Assembly (NCBI GenBank): GCA_051745395.1
Contig: JBNJEA010000007.1
Coordinates: forward strand, 1-43,545
DNA length: 43,545 nt
DNA from: JBNJEA01 sp051745395
GTDB lineage: Bacteria; Desulfobacterota; Desulfobacteria; Desulfobacterales; Desulfosalsimonadaceae
Direction: 5' to 3'
How positions within the stretch are numbered: the stretch's first letter is position 1; each line of letters opens with the position of its first letter. The position numbers were made by a program, and so were the translations under genes. A model generated the notes under the pieces. The model worked only from the letters and a program-made list of their open reading frames with translations, was not told the DNA's origin and did no database searches. Shown piece by piece: positions 1 through 11,200 of the stretch.

Positions 1-2396
1 TTTTTATCCGCTGCCAACCGATGCAAACGGCCGGCATACTGCTGCAGCGTGCCTTTCCATGAGATCGGCATGGCCAAAAACAATGTATCCAGACGGGGTT
101 CATCGAATCCCTCGCCGATGAAATGCCCGGTCGCCACCAACACAAAATTTTTATCAGCCGGCATATCGGCAATCCGCCGGAAAGCCTCCCGGGTGGTCCT
201 TTTTCCCATACCGCCGGTCAGCATAATGACGTCCGGGATCGTTTTGCGCAATTCTGCCAAAAGCCACTCCACATGGGCGGTTCTAAGGGACAAAACAATA
301 CAGTTTCTGCCACTTTCGTAATTGTGGCGCACATCTTCTATGATTTGCTCATTCCTCGGGGCGTTATCCACAATTTCCGCATACAATTCCTGTATCGAAA
401 CCTCTTGTTCATCCCGATCCACCGGCACCCGAAAGCCGGTAAATCTCGGCACGATATAGTGGTCAAAAGGCCTTGCCGCCGCCTGTTGTTTGGCGTTATC
501 ACGATACCGGATCGGGCCGCAGTGCATGAACAGGATGGGATGATGGCCGTCCTTTCGGGTCGGCGTGGCGGTCAGGCCGTAGATATACCTGGCGTTGGCG
601 GCTTTTAATATTTGCTCATACGTAAATGCGGACGCGTGATGGCATTCATCGGCAATGATCATCCCGTAATTTTTGACACAATCTTTGACCTCACCCTGCC
701 GGGAAAGCGACTGCATCACGGCAATGTCGACAATCCCGCTCAATCTGTCCTTGCCCGCGCCGAGCTGGCCGATGACATCGAATTTTTTCTTGCGCCCCCT
801 TTTGTTTTCCGCTGTGCATTCCGGTTCCGGGACCGGTTCGTTAATATGGAGAAAATCCATTAACTTTTCCTTCCACTGGGACAGCAGGGTGACCTTGTCC
901 ACCAGGATCAGGGTGTTGACTTTTCGCTCGGCAATCAGCTGAATGGCCACAATGGTTTTGCCGAAGGCGGTTGTCCCCGACAGGATGCCGGTATTATGGG
1001 CCCGCAACTGTTCAAGCGCTTTTGCCTGATCATCCCTTAATCGGCCGTTGAAGGTCACATCGATTTTTCTGCCGTGATTCGTTTTATCGATAAAATCATG
1101 TCCGATGCCGATTGAATTGAGTTCCTTGGACAAGTCATTTGCACATCCCCTGGGCAGGCACAGGTATGGCCCGGTTTCACCGGCGCATGAAATGACGCGG
1201 GGGTGACCATAGGTCGGCAGTCGCATGGCCTGCTGTTTATAGAACATGGGATTTTTAAAAGACGCCAGCCGCTTCAATCGATTCAAAGCCCTCTGGGAAA
1301 TACCCGCTTTGGGAATAAACAGCATATTGGCTTCGACGATATCGATGGTTTTCGGGAAATCCGTTTTCCGGAGTCCATCTTTTTTGATGTTCCGGGTTTC
1401 CCACGGCCTTTGGGGGGCGTCTTCATCGGCTTCATCATCGATTTTCAAAACGCCCAGTTCATGGCCGGGGGACAGCTCGGAAATAAGCGCTTCGATCCGG
1501 TCTTCAGGCAGTCTTTCAATCGTGGACAAAAATGCCCATTGATCCGGGTAGGATTCAAAACGTTCATTGACAAACTCGCTGTTACGGGATTGCCTGGCCG
1601 CTTTCTGAAGCGGCAGTGCGATCAGGTTGCCCAGGCCGCCTTTGGGCATGGTGTCCTGGCTGGGAAAGAATCGATCATAGGATTTGAAATGGATTTCATG
1701 CCGCTTATTCATCGCGGCGGTCAGCAGCGCCGTGCCGAATTTTCTGGCCAGAGCAGCGGACAATCGACTTTCGAAGAAAAACCACGCATGTCCGCCATGA
1801 CCGGATCGCGAACGCTCCACGGCCATGGGTATGTGAAATGCATGGCAGACTTGCCTCAGGACTGCGATATCGTTTTGCCAGTCCGCTTCATCAAAATCCA
1901 TTGCCAGAAAATGGCAAGTCTCGTCCGGCAGCATCGGATAAATGCCGGCAACGATATTTCCGCGGAGATGCTCTTCAATGACGCTTTCCTCCAAAGGGGC
2001 GTATACTTTATTGTCGCATTTGCTGCAGGGGGCCTTCGGTTTGGCGCAAAGGCCGGGCTGCCACTGATTGACGCAAACCGGTGAATACCCGAATTTGGAT
2101 TTGCTTTTGTTTTGCCACCACTTTGCGTAAACATCCCGGCGACCTTTGAAAAACGACATGAAAAGCTGGATCTTAGCAAGTGAATCCGAGTTTTTGGTCA
2201 CCTCTGACAGGGAGGCACCATCCGTCGATTCGGTCTCGTGGATATCTATTTCTGCTTTTTCTTTTACAGCATGATTGGGGGCGGAGTTGGAACTACATTG
2301 TCCAAGCAGGGCTTTCAGCCGCTCATTTTCTTCCTTTAAGCGCGCATTTTCGCCTAACAGAAGATTATACTTTTCAAGCAAGTCATTATAGTCCAT
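1..2396 (-). CDS. TOTE-type archaeo-eukaryotic primase fused to SF2 helicase (3' end outside window)
   Basis: About 798 codons are visible, open without a break from the ATG at 2396 to the left edge. Order of parts: an N-terminal coiled coil (residues 1-32, leucine/glutamate-rich); a cysteine cluster C108, C117, C124, C127 that could bind zinc; an archaeo-eukaryotic primase (AEP) core with the metal-binding D167-F-D169 followed by an SGHGGHAWFF block near 198-208 and GNLIALPLQ near 256-264; then a superfamily 2 helicase with Walker A GTTAFGKT (474-481), a DECHH box near 582 and motif VI QYAGRLHR near 787. This architecture is known from the TOTE conflict systems, proposed to act against foreign or mobile DNA. 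It follows the DUF4143 ATPase gene by 6 nt and probably shares its transcript; no strong ribosome binding site is seen, so translational coupling is possible. Family assignment is firm; the defensive role is inference. Confidence 0.88.
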   Translation of the reverse strand, partial: MDYNDLLEKYNLLLGENARLKEENERLKALLGQCSSNSAPNHAVKEKAEIDIHETESTDGASLSEVTKNSDSLAKIQLFMSFFKGRRDVYAKWWQNKSKSKFGYSPVCVNQWQPGLCAKPKAPCSKCDNKVYAPLEESVIEEHLRGNIVAGIYPMLPDETCHFLAMDFDEADWQNDIAVLRQVCHAFHIPMAVERSRSGHGGHAWFFFESRLSAALARKFGTALLTAAMNKRHEIHFKSYDRFFPSQDTMPKGGLGNLIALPLQKAARQSRNSEFVNERFESYPDQWAFLSTIERLPEDRIEALISELSPGHELGVLKIDDEADEDAPQRPWETRNIKKDGLRKTDFPKTIDIVEANMLFIPKAGISQRALNRLKRLASFKNPMFYKQQAMRLPTYGHPRVISCAGETGPYLCLPRGCANDLSKELNSIGIGHDFIDKTNHGRKIDVTFNGRLRDDQAKALEQLRAHNTGILSGTTAFGKTIVAIQLIAERKVNTLILVDKVTLLSQWKEKLMDFLHINEPVPEPECTAENKRGRKKKFDVIGQLGAGKDRLSGIVDIAVMQSLSRQGEVKDCVKNYGMIIADECHHASAFTYEQILKAANARYIYGLTATPTRKDGHHPILFMHCGPIRYRDNAKQQAAARPFDHYIVPRFTGFRVPVDRDEQEVSIQELYAEIVDNAPRNEQIIEDVRHNYESGRNCIVLSLRTAHVEWLLAELRKTIPDVIMLTGGMGKRTTREAFRRIADMPADKNFVLVATGHFIGEGFDEPRLDTLFLAMPISWKGTLQQYAGRLHRLAADK

Positions 2397-2402
2397 ATGC
2401 GA

Positions 2403-3563
2403 TCATACCGGCACATCATACCATGGCCGGACCTGGACACCGGAACGGACGATGGATTGACTGCCGCCATAAATCAAAGTTGGGTTTTCGGCTGCACCGC
2501 CGGCTATCTTGAGCCAAGTATGAAGCCCTTTGAAAAAATCCCGGTTCAAGGTGGCACCCGATTTGATTTCAATCGGCTGCAGGGCGTCGCCGTTATCAAC
2601 AAGCAGGTCAATTTCATTGCCGCTTCGATCCCGCCAGTAATGCAATTGTTCAAAAATACCGGCATGGTATCGGCTTTTGACATATTCACTGATCACATAC
2701 GACTCAAACAAAGCCCCCCGCATCGGGTGCGAATTGAGTTGAGCTGAATCCTGGATGGCCAGAAGCCGGGCGCACAAGCCGGTATCGAAAAAATAGAGCT
2801 TCGGCGACTTAATCAAGCGTTTATTGAAATTCCGAAAATGCGGCGGCAGCAAAAAAATCAAAAAACCGGCCTCCAGCACGGAAATCCATGATTTTGCCGT
2901 GTTGTGCGTGACCCCGGCATCCGTGGCCAGGTTGCTAAGGTTCACCATTTGCCCGGTTCTGCCGGCACACAGCCGGACAAAACGTCTGAAACTGGTTAAA
3001 TCCCGGACGTTGACCAACTGACGGACATCTCTTTCCAGATAAGTCTCTATGTAGTTGGCATACCAAGTCCGGGCATCGAGATCCCGATCATGGACCGGTG
3101 GATAAAGCCCCTCAAACAAAACGTCATCCAGGTTCGGAACCTCTTGCAACGATGGTTCACCATAGCGCTCTTTGAATGAAAACGGCATCAGATGTACAAT
3201 ACCGACACGTCCGGCAAGCGATTGGGTAATATTGCTCATTACACCAAACTGCTGTGAACCGGTTAATATGTAGCGCCCCATCCGCCTGTCCCGATCCACC
3301 CATTCCTGGAGATAGGAAAACAATGCCGGGCACCGCTGCGCCTCGTCAAATACCGCGCCGTCCCGGTAGCTGTCGAGGAACCCCCGGGGGTCCTGGATGG
3401 CATAATCCAGTGTATCCGGATTTTCCAACGATACATAGGGCCGGTCGGAAAACATATGTTGCGCCAGCGTGGTTTTGCCGGACTGCCTCGGGCCGGTGAC
3501 CGCGATGACGGGAAAGCCCCGGCATAGCTTCGCTATAGTTTGTTCTGCATGACGAGGAATCAT
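2403..3563 (-). CDS. AAA ATPase with DUF4143 domain
   Basis: 386 residues. The N-terminal P-loop ATPase has GPRQSGKTT at 24-32, a Walker B-like VFDEAQ with D73-E74, and a sensor-type TGSQQF near 101-106. The DUF4143 region follows (about 180-340; winged-helix-like NLATDAGVTHNTAKSWISVL and the FFDTGLCARLL block). Near the C terminus, GNEIDLLV...PIEIKSG resembles the D...ExK core of PD-(D/E)xK nucleases, as is usual in this family, although activity is unproven. The MIPR start is typical of the family and overall length is normal. Members are abundant in bacteria and archaea, often in accessory regions, and their function is poorly understood. Here it precedes the primase-helicase gene by 6 nt and has its own strong promoter, with the predicted transcript starting at the start codon. 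Confidence 0.9.
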   Translation of the reverse strand: MIPRHAEQTIAKLCRGFPVIAVTGPRQSGKTTLAQHMFSDRPYVSLENPDTLDYAIQDPRGFLDSYRDGAVFDEAQRCPALFSYLQEWVDRDRRMGRYILTGSQQFGVMSNITQSLAGRVGIVHLMPFSFKERYGEPSLQEVPNLDDVLFEGLYPPVHDRDLDARTWYANYIETYLERDVRQLVNVRDLTSFRRFVRLCAGRTGQMVNLSNLATDAGVTHNTAKSWISVLEAGFLIFLLPPHFRNFNKRLIKSPKLYFFDTGLCARLLAIQDSAQLNSHPMRGALFESYVISEYVKSRYHAGIFEQLHYWRDRSGNEIDLLVDNGDALQPIEIKSGATLNRDFFKGLHTWLKIAGGAAENPTLIYGGSQSIVRSGVQVRPWYDVPV

Positions 3564-3569
3564 ACCGAC

Positions 3570-3597
3570 ATCATATCACTTCTTGGCGGATTGTCAA
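3570..3597 (-). promoter_or_regulatory. Sigma-70 type promoter of the ATPase/primase-helicase unit
   Basis: Reading the minus strand, TTGACA (3597-3592) is followed after 16 bp by TATGAT (3575-3570). By the usual -10 to +1 spacing, transcription would begin at or next to 3563, which is the A of the ATG. This predicts a leaderless mRNA. Box match and spacing are seen in the sequence; use in vivo is inferred. Confidence 0.7.
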
Positions 3598-3614
3598 TTC
3601 AATTTACAATCCGC
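3586..3614. promoter_or_regulatory. Inverted repeat overlapping the -35 box (candidate operator)
   Basis: Perfect 9-bp arms GCGGATTGT (3586-3594) and ACAATCCGC (3606-3614) with an 11-bp AT-rich centre. The arm centres lie 20 bp apart, about two helical turns, as expected for a dimeric repressor. The promoter-proximal arm overlaps the TTGACA box, so binding would block RNA polymerase. No HTH regulator is encoded next to it in the window. Confidence 0.5.
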
Positions 3615-3747
3615 ACGAAATTTGAAAAACACTGGATTCAACTCCGGACTTCTGCTACCACAATCCGAACACAAACAGGCAGCCGGCGGTGCCCCAGCGG
3701 CACCGGCGCCATGATAAACTCTTAGCACCGCAGATTGACAAAATTCC

Positions 3748-6090
<2,343 letters not shown>

Positions 6091-6099
6091 CCCCCACCT

Positions 6100-6387
6100 C
6101 TATCCGAACCGTGACCGCGCCTTGTTCACCGCCTCTTTCAACTCGTCCCAGGCGCGGTCCACGCCGGTTTTCACCTGGTCCCACCGGCTGTCGCTGCTGT
6201 GCTGAATTTTTTCAATTTCGGCCCGGACCACCTCGATGCGCTCCCGAAGGTCTTCTACAATGTTGTCATATTTGACACTGGCATCGACCTGCATCCGTTT
6301 GGCCTTTTTGCCCAAGTCCTCAACGTGTTTCCGCCACTCTTCAAGGGATTGCTTCTGCTTTTCAAGAAAATCCTTTTTGTCGGACAT
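6100..6387 (-). CDS. Small charged coiled-coil protein
   Basis: 95 residues, almost entirely charged helix (MSDKKDFLEKQKQSLEEWRK at the start). It has no cysteines, membrane segment or recognisable catalytic motif. The start at 6387 is chosen because AGGAGG lies 5 nt upstream on the minus strand; a longer frame to 6486 lacks such a site and its extra residues do not look protein-like. Composition (Lys/Glu/Arg rich, conserved-looking tryptophans at 18, 69 and 80) suggests an extended helical bundle or nucleic-acid/protein-binding helper. The gene stands alone, convergent with tex. I cannot assign a function. Confidence 0.75.
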   Translation of the reverse strand: MSDKKDFLEKQKQSLEEWRKHVEDLGKKAKRMQVDASVKYDNIVEDLRERIEVVRAEIEKIQHSSDSRWDQVKTGVDRAWDELKEAVNKARSRFG

Positions 6388-6670
6388 GGTTTTCCTCCTA
6401 CGGCTTAGGCCTGGATCGGCAATGGTTTTTTGGTTTACAAATACTGTAACACAGGTTAGAAAACCAACACAAGTATCCACAATCATTTCCAGCTGTAGAA
6501 AACGGGACTTGAACTAAAATTCTTACTATATCAGACAAACTCTGATTTTTTATAATCTACTTGACGATACGGCATTTCATCAAATAGACTGCCCCTCAAA
6601 TCGCTACAATTCAATCATGAGCAAGTTTGGGGTGAGGGGGGACTTTTAACCGGCTGGAGGGGTGCCATCC
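6388..6670. other. Intergenic region, no gene seen
   Basis: AT-rich spacer upstream of the coiled-coil gene. No convincing reading frame, RNA gene or strong promoter was recognised. The inverted-repeat element begins just after it. Confidence 0.6.
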
Positions 6671-6834
6671 TTAGGGTTCGTCACAAAATAAGTTGGGCAA
6701 ATTTGGCGCCGGAATTTTTCCCGTCTTCGAGGCGCGAGGAGGGAGAATAGCAAGCTATTTGACCGACGCAGCAACAAAGAAGACGGGAAAAAGAACAAGC
6801 CAAATGTTCAAGTTATTTTGTGACGAACCCTTAA
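6671..6834. repeat. Long imperfect inverted repeat, MITE-like
   Basis: Arms of about 56 bp (6671-6727 and 6779-6834) are inverted and mostly identical. Both outer ends read GGGTTCGTCACAAAATAA and both inner ends TTTTTCCCGTCTTC. The roughly 50-bp centre holds a perfect 6-bp hairpin, AATAGC-AA-GCTATT (6746-6759). There is no coding capacity. The layout fits a non-autonomous mobile element or a large cruciform; no flanking direct repeat could be confirmed. Confidence 0.75.
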
Positions 6835-6872
6835 GCTACCAGCCCGAACCTTGAAACGAGTAGTAGGTCAAC

Positions 6873-7670
6873 ATGTCGGAAAACACGTATCAGGTCGTAC
6901 TGGCCAATGATTTCGCCGAAAGCGAAAACATCGATTATGTTAAGCAAAAGATGGCCAGCCTGTTTAAAACCAACGTTTCCAAAGTGGAAAAGCTTTTCCA
7001 GCATCCCAAACCGGTGATCAAGCGCAGTATTGACCTGGAAACAGCAAAAAAATACGAAAAGGCCATTAACAAAACCGGCGCCTGCTGCCGCATCGAACCG
7101 ATGGACGCATCAGATGGTTCAGCCCCGGCGAAAAGCCAGGCCCAAGCCGAGCCCGCCGCTTCAAAGGAGTCCGATGCTGCAGAATCTTCCGGCGCGGAAA
7201 CCGGCCCGCGGGTCGCGCCGGTCCAACTGCTTTACAAGGGCGAAGAAGCCTATTCCCCCCAGGAAAGCAAAAAGATCACCGCCGCGGACGGCGGTTTGAA
7301 TTTCAATATTGACGGCGAACCGCCCGTTTCATTCAACGAGTTGAACGCGCTGGCGGCATACACCGAAGTGCGGCAGGGCGAGGAAACCGATAAACTGCTG
7401 CTGTTTACCGACCGGCGGCAGCGCCCTTATCTGTGCAACGTGGACGGTATCACGTATACCGACTTCGCCATCCAGACCGCGAAAAACCCCATGGTGGGCT
7501 TCCGCAATTTCCTCTTCATGATATGCCGGCAGCAGCCCGGCGTTTTCATAGAGGAATCCACCTTTGATTTTCTCTCCGGCAGCTCCCTGCACAAACTCGA
7601 CCCGGACAAGCGGGAAAAGCTGGCCACGGCCATGGGAAAAATGCTTGAATCCGATGAAACCATCGGCTGA
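6873..7670 (+). CDS. Hypothetical protein with N-terminal L7/L12-like domain and acidic linker
   Basis: 265 residues. Residues 1-77 form a compact domain (YQVVLANDFAESENIDYVKQ, then VSKVEKLFQHPKPVIKRSID, ending in GACCRIEP). It resembles a short alpha/beta module that I recall at the N terminus of various deltaproteobacterial proteins and that looks like the ribosomal L7/L12 C-terminal fold. A low-complexity Ala/Glu/Ser/Pro linker (about 80-115) leads to a C-terminal globular region (about 118-265) with no known motif. There is no signal peptide or membrane segment, so it is probably cytosolic. The gene is single, preceded by the inverted repeat and followed by a strong terminator. Function unknown. 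Confidence 0.8.
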   Translation: MSENTYQVVLANDFAESENIDYVKQKMASLFKTNVSKVEKLFQHPKPVIKRSIDLETAKKYEKAINKTGACCRIEPMDASDGSAPAKSQAQAEPAASKESDAAESSGAETGPRVAPVQLLYKGEEAYSPQESKKITAADGGLNFNIDGEPPVSFNELNALAAYTEVRQGEETDKLLLFTDRRQRPYLCNVDGITYTDFAIQTAKNPMVGFRNFLFMICRQQPGVFIEESTFDFLSGSSLHKLDPDKREKLATAMGKMLESDETIG

Positions 7671-7702
7671 TTCATAACCCATAAGTAAAAGACAATTTCG
7701 AA

Positions 7703-7730
7703 GGGCCGGCATTTTGCCGGCCCTTTTTTT
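7703..7730 (+). terminator. Rho-independent terminator
   Basis: A perfect 9-bp GC-rich stem (7703-7711 with 7715-7723), a 3-nt loop TTT and a run of seven T (7724-7730) follow the preceding stop codon by 32 nt. This is a textbook intrinsic terminator for the gene ending at 7670. Confidence 0.95.
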
Positions 7731-7857
7731 GGTTTGGAGCCCGCCTTTATTCTTTCCCGTTTTCTTCCTTTATATTTTGATTCAGTACCGATCATGCTTA
7801 TTGTTATGACGTTTATTTGTAAGGAATGGATCATTTCAGCCAGTTAATTTATTTTCT

Positions 7858-8091
7858 GGTTATCCGAAATATTCCAGTTTTGACTTACTCACTGAATTTG
7901 GGCATCAGGCCGGCCAAACATTAACAAGAAAAAGCGGTTCGTCCCGGTTGTCATGCCTGCGGACCTGTCCCGGACCCTTTCGGGACAGGTCCGCAGGCAT
8001 GACAGGCGAAGCAATGTTCTTTTTAATTTATGAATCGGCATTCCCATAGTGTTCAGTCGATAAAAAATCAATAACTGTTTTCCGGATAACC
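7858..8091. repeat. TIR element copy 1, with internal hairpin
   Basis: The ends are inverted: GGTTATCCGAAAT at the left and TTTTCCGGATAACC at the right. The right part (CATAGTGTTCA...ATCAATAACTG...CCGGATAACC) is shared with 14706-14798, and the outer ends with 42135-42363. Most of the extra length relative to copy 2 is a segment containing a 23-bp perfect hairpin at 7950-8003. No protein is encoded. Between 7731 and 7857 I see nothing. Confidence 0.75.
7950..8003. repeat. Perfect 23-bp hairpin repeat (REP-like)
   Basis: Left arm 7950-7972 and right arm 7981-8003 are perfect reverse complements, with loop GACCCTTT. The arm core (CATGCCTGCGGACCTGTCCC) recurs within the hairpin at 42220-42283 and in decayed form near 33.4 kb and 39.75 kb. 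Confidence 0.9.
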
Positions 8092-8108
8092 ATAATTTAT
8101 TTTTATAT

Positions 8109-8168
8109 TCGCACGTCAAGCCGTAAAGAGCGCCAAGGACGGCTTTGAAACTTTGCGTCTTGGCGCGA
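8109..8168. repeat. Two-copy repeat upstream of uvrA
   Basis: Shares GAGCGCCAAGGA(C/T)GGCTTTG and TTTGCGTCTTGGCGCGA with 37126-37175. It is itself partly palindromic (CGCCAAG/CTTGGCG). Both copies lie shortly upstream of a plus-strand gene: 75 nt before uvrA here, about 55 nt before the acyltransferase gene in the other case. Confidence 0.65.
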
Positions 8169-8243
8169 GGATAAAATTAGCAAAACGCCAAGTTCAGTCC
8201 CCAAAATTTTCAAACGAATGCCGCACAGGAGCGCTTTTATCAT

Positions 8244-11200
8244 ATGGCCTACAGTCCCATCCGGATTGAAAACGCACGCCAGAACAACCTGAAAAACATC
8301 AATGTCTCCGTGCCGGTCGGGGCGGTCACGGCGGTGACCGGCGTGGCCGGGGCGGGCAAGTCGTCGCTGGCCTTCGAGGTGCTCTACGCTGAGGGCTACC
8401 GGCGCTACGTGGAAACCTTTTCCCCCTATGCGCGCCAGTTTTTGGAGCGCCTGGACCGGCCGGATGCCGACCGCATCGACGGCGTGCTGCCGGGTATTGC
8501 CATCGGGCGGACCGCACCGGTGCAAACCTCGCGATCCACGGTGGGCACGATCACGTCCATCGACGACTACCTGCGGTCCCTGTTTGCACGGTCCGCCACC
8601 CTTTACTGCGAAAAATGCGGCCAGCCGGTGGTACGCGACAACCCGTCTTCCGTGTTCGATGCCCTGGCGGCCGAAGCCGAAGGCGAGCCGGCCCTGGTCG
8701 GTTTTACCCGCCGGTTTGAAAGCGCCAGTGCCGACGCGGTGCGCGGCACCCTGCGCCAGGCCGGCTTTTCCAGGGTCCTGGAACATCAGCAGCCGAAAAA
8801 ACTCGATGACGCGGCCCTGGATTCGGCAGACGGACACGTCACGGTGATTCTGGACCGGCTCAGGATCGAGCGCAGCCTGCGCAAGCGCATCGTCGACTCC
8901 ATCGAGGCGGCCTTCCGGTTCGGCGCGGGGCAAATGGAGGCCCGCGTCGGAGAAAAGCAGCGCCTGCTAAAATTTTCAACCGGCCTCCACTGCGCGGCCT
9001 GCGATATCGAATACGCCGATCCCGCGCCGGCGATGTTTTCCTTCAACAACCCCGTGGGGGCCTGCGAAACCTGCAACGGGTTCGGCCGGATCATCGACAT
9101 CGACCCGGACCTGGTAATCCCCGATCCAGACCAAAGCGTGGCCGACGGCGCGATTCGACCCTTCCAGACGCCGACGTTTTCCGTCTGCCAGGACGATCTC
9201 ATGGCCTGGATGAAACAAAAAAAACTCCCCTATGACCGGCCCTGGCGAAAGCTCGACGACGACCTGAAGCAACGCATCTGGGACGGCGACCCCAGCGGGA
9301 GCTGGTACGGCATCGGCGACTTTTTCGACTGGCTGCAGCGCCGGCGGTACAAAAAGCAGGCCCGGATCTTTCTGTCGCGGTTCCGGCAGTACCTGCTCTG
9401 CCCGGCCTGCCATGGCGCGCGCTTAAAACCCCGGTCGTTGCAGTACAAGATCAACGGCCACAATTTTGCCGCGCTTCAGCAGGCCGATATCTCTGAAGCC
9501 GCCGCTTTTTTTTCCGCCTGGACCCCGCCGCAATCCGACGAGGCCACGGACATGCTCGTCGACGAAATCCGGGGCCGGCTGCGTTTTCTGTGCGATGTGG
9601 GCCTTTCCTACCTGACCCTGGGCCGCCAGTCCCGGACCCTTTCCGGGGGCGAGACCCAGCGGGTGACGTTGGCCACGGCCCTGGGGTCCTCGCTGACCAG
9701 CACGCTCTATGTTTTGGATGAACCCTCGGTGGGCCTGCACCCCCGGGACAAGATCCAGCTCGCCGGGGTGCTGTCCCGGCTGGCCGCGGCCGGAAACGCC
9801 GTGGTGGTGGTCGAACACGACCCGGCGTTTATCCGGACCGCCGACCGGGTCATCGACCTGGGGCCCGGGCCGGGCGCGGCCGGCGGCAATGTGGTCCACC
9901 AGGGAACCCTCGCCGGGTTGCTCAAGAAAAAAGACTCCCCCACGGCCCAGTACCTGCGGGGCGATCTGGAAATTCCGCGCCCCGAAACCCGGCGCACACC
10001 GTCGGACAAGCACCTGCGTATTGTCGGCGCCCGGGAAAACAACCTCAAAAACGTAACCGTGGACGTGCCGCTCGGTTTGGTGGTCTGCGTCACCGGGGTC
10101 AGCGGCTCGGGCAAGTCATCGCTGATCGACGCGGTGCTCTACCGGAACCTGCGCCGGGAAAAGGGCCTGCAGGCCATGGAGCCGGGCCGGTGCGAGCACA
10201 TCGAAGGCCACGAATCCATCCACGGCGCGGTGCTCGTGGACCAGTCCCCGCTGTCGCGAAACGCCCGGATGAACGCCGCCACCTACATGAAGGTGCTCGA
10301 TCCCATCCGGTCGGCCTTTGCCGCCACGAAACAGGCCAGGCAGATGGGACTGACCCGCTCGGCGTTTTCCTTCAACACGGCCGAAGGCGCCTGCCCGCAC
10401 TGCGAAGGCGCAGGCTTTGAGCGCGTGGAGCTGCAATTTCTGCCCGACGTCTACATCCGGTGCCCGGGCTGCGACGGCAAACGCTTCCGCCCCTATGTGT
10501 TAGACGTCCGGTACAAGGGCTTTAATATCGCCGAGGTGCTGGCCATGCCGGCCCGGGACGTGGCCGACCTGTTTGCCGGCCGCAAAAAACTGGAGCGGGC
10601 GATCCAGCCCCTGCTCGACATCGGCCTGGGGTATTTGTCGCTTTCCCAGTCCGCGCCGACACTTTCCGGCGGCGAGGCCCAGCGGCTCAAACTCGCGCGG
10701 CACCTGGGCGAGGCCGCCTGGACGGACAATCAACTGTTTCTGCTCGACGAGCCCACCACCGGCCTGCACCCGGCCAACATCTCCGATCTGGCCAGGGCCG
10801 TGCACCAGATCACGGACAACGGTCACTCGGTGATCATCATCGAACACGACATGGACGTGGCCAAAGCCGCGGACTGGATCATCGACCTGGGGCCCGACGG
10901 CGGGGACCAGGGCGGGCAGATCGTGGGCGAAGGCCCGCCCGAACGCATCGCCGAACTCGACACGGCCACCGGTTATGCCCTGCGGCAGATCACCGCGGGC
11001 GAGGCGGCGAACAAGGCGGCCTCGAACCCGGGGGCGGCGGTGTCGGCCGCCGGCGACGGCCCCATCCGGATCGTGGGGGCCAGGGAGCACAACCTGGCCG
11101 ACATCGACGTCAGCGTGCCGCGCAACCGACTGGTGGCCGTCACCGGGGTCAGCGGCTCGGGCAAGTCCACCCTGGCCTTTGACGTGCTCTACTCCGAGGG

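Noticed and set aside
123..2084. Long plus-strand frames across the left end
   Set aside because: They are antisense to the continuous minus-strand primase-helicase frame, which has strong motifs. Their translations have no protein-like signals.
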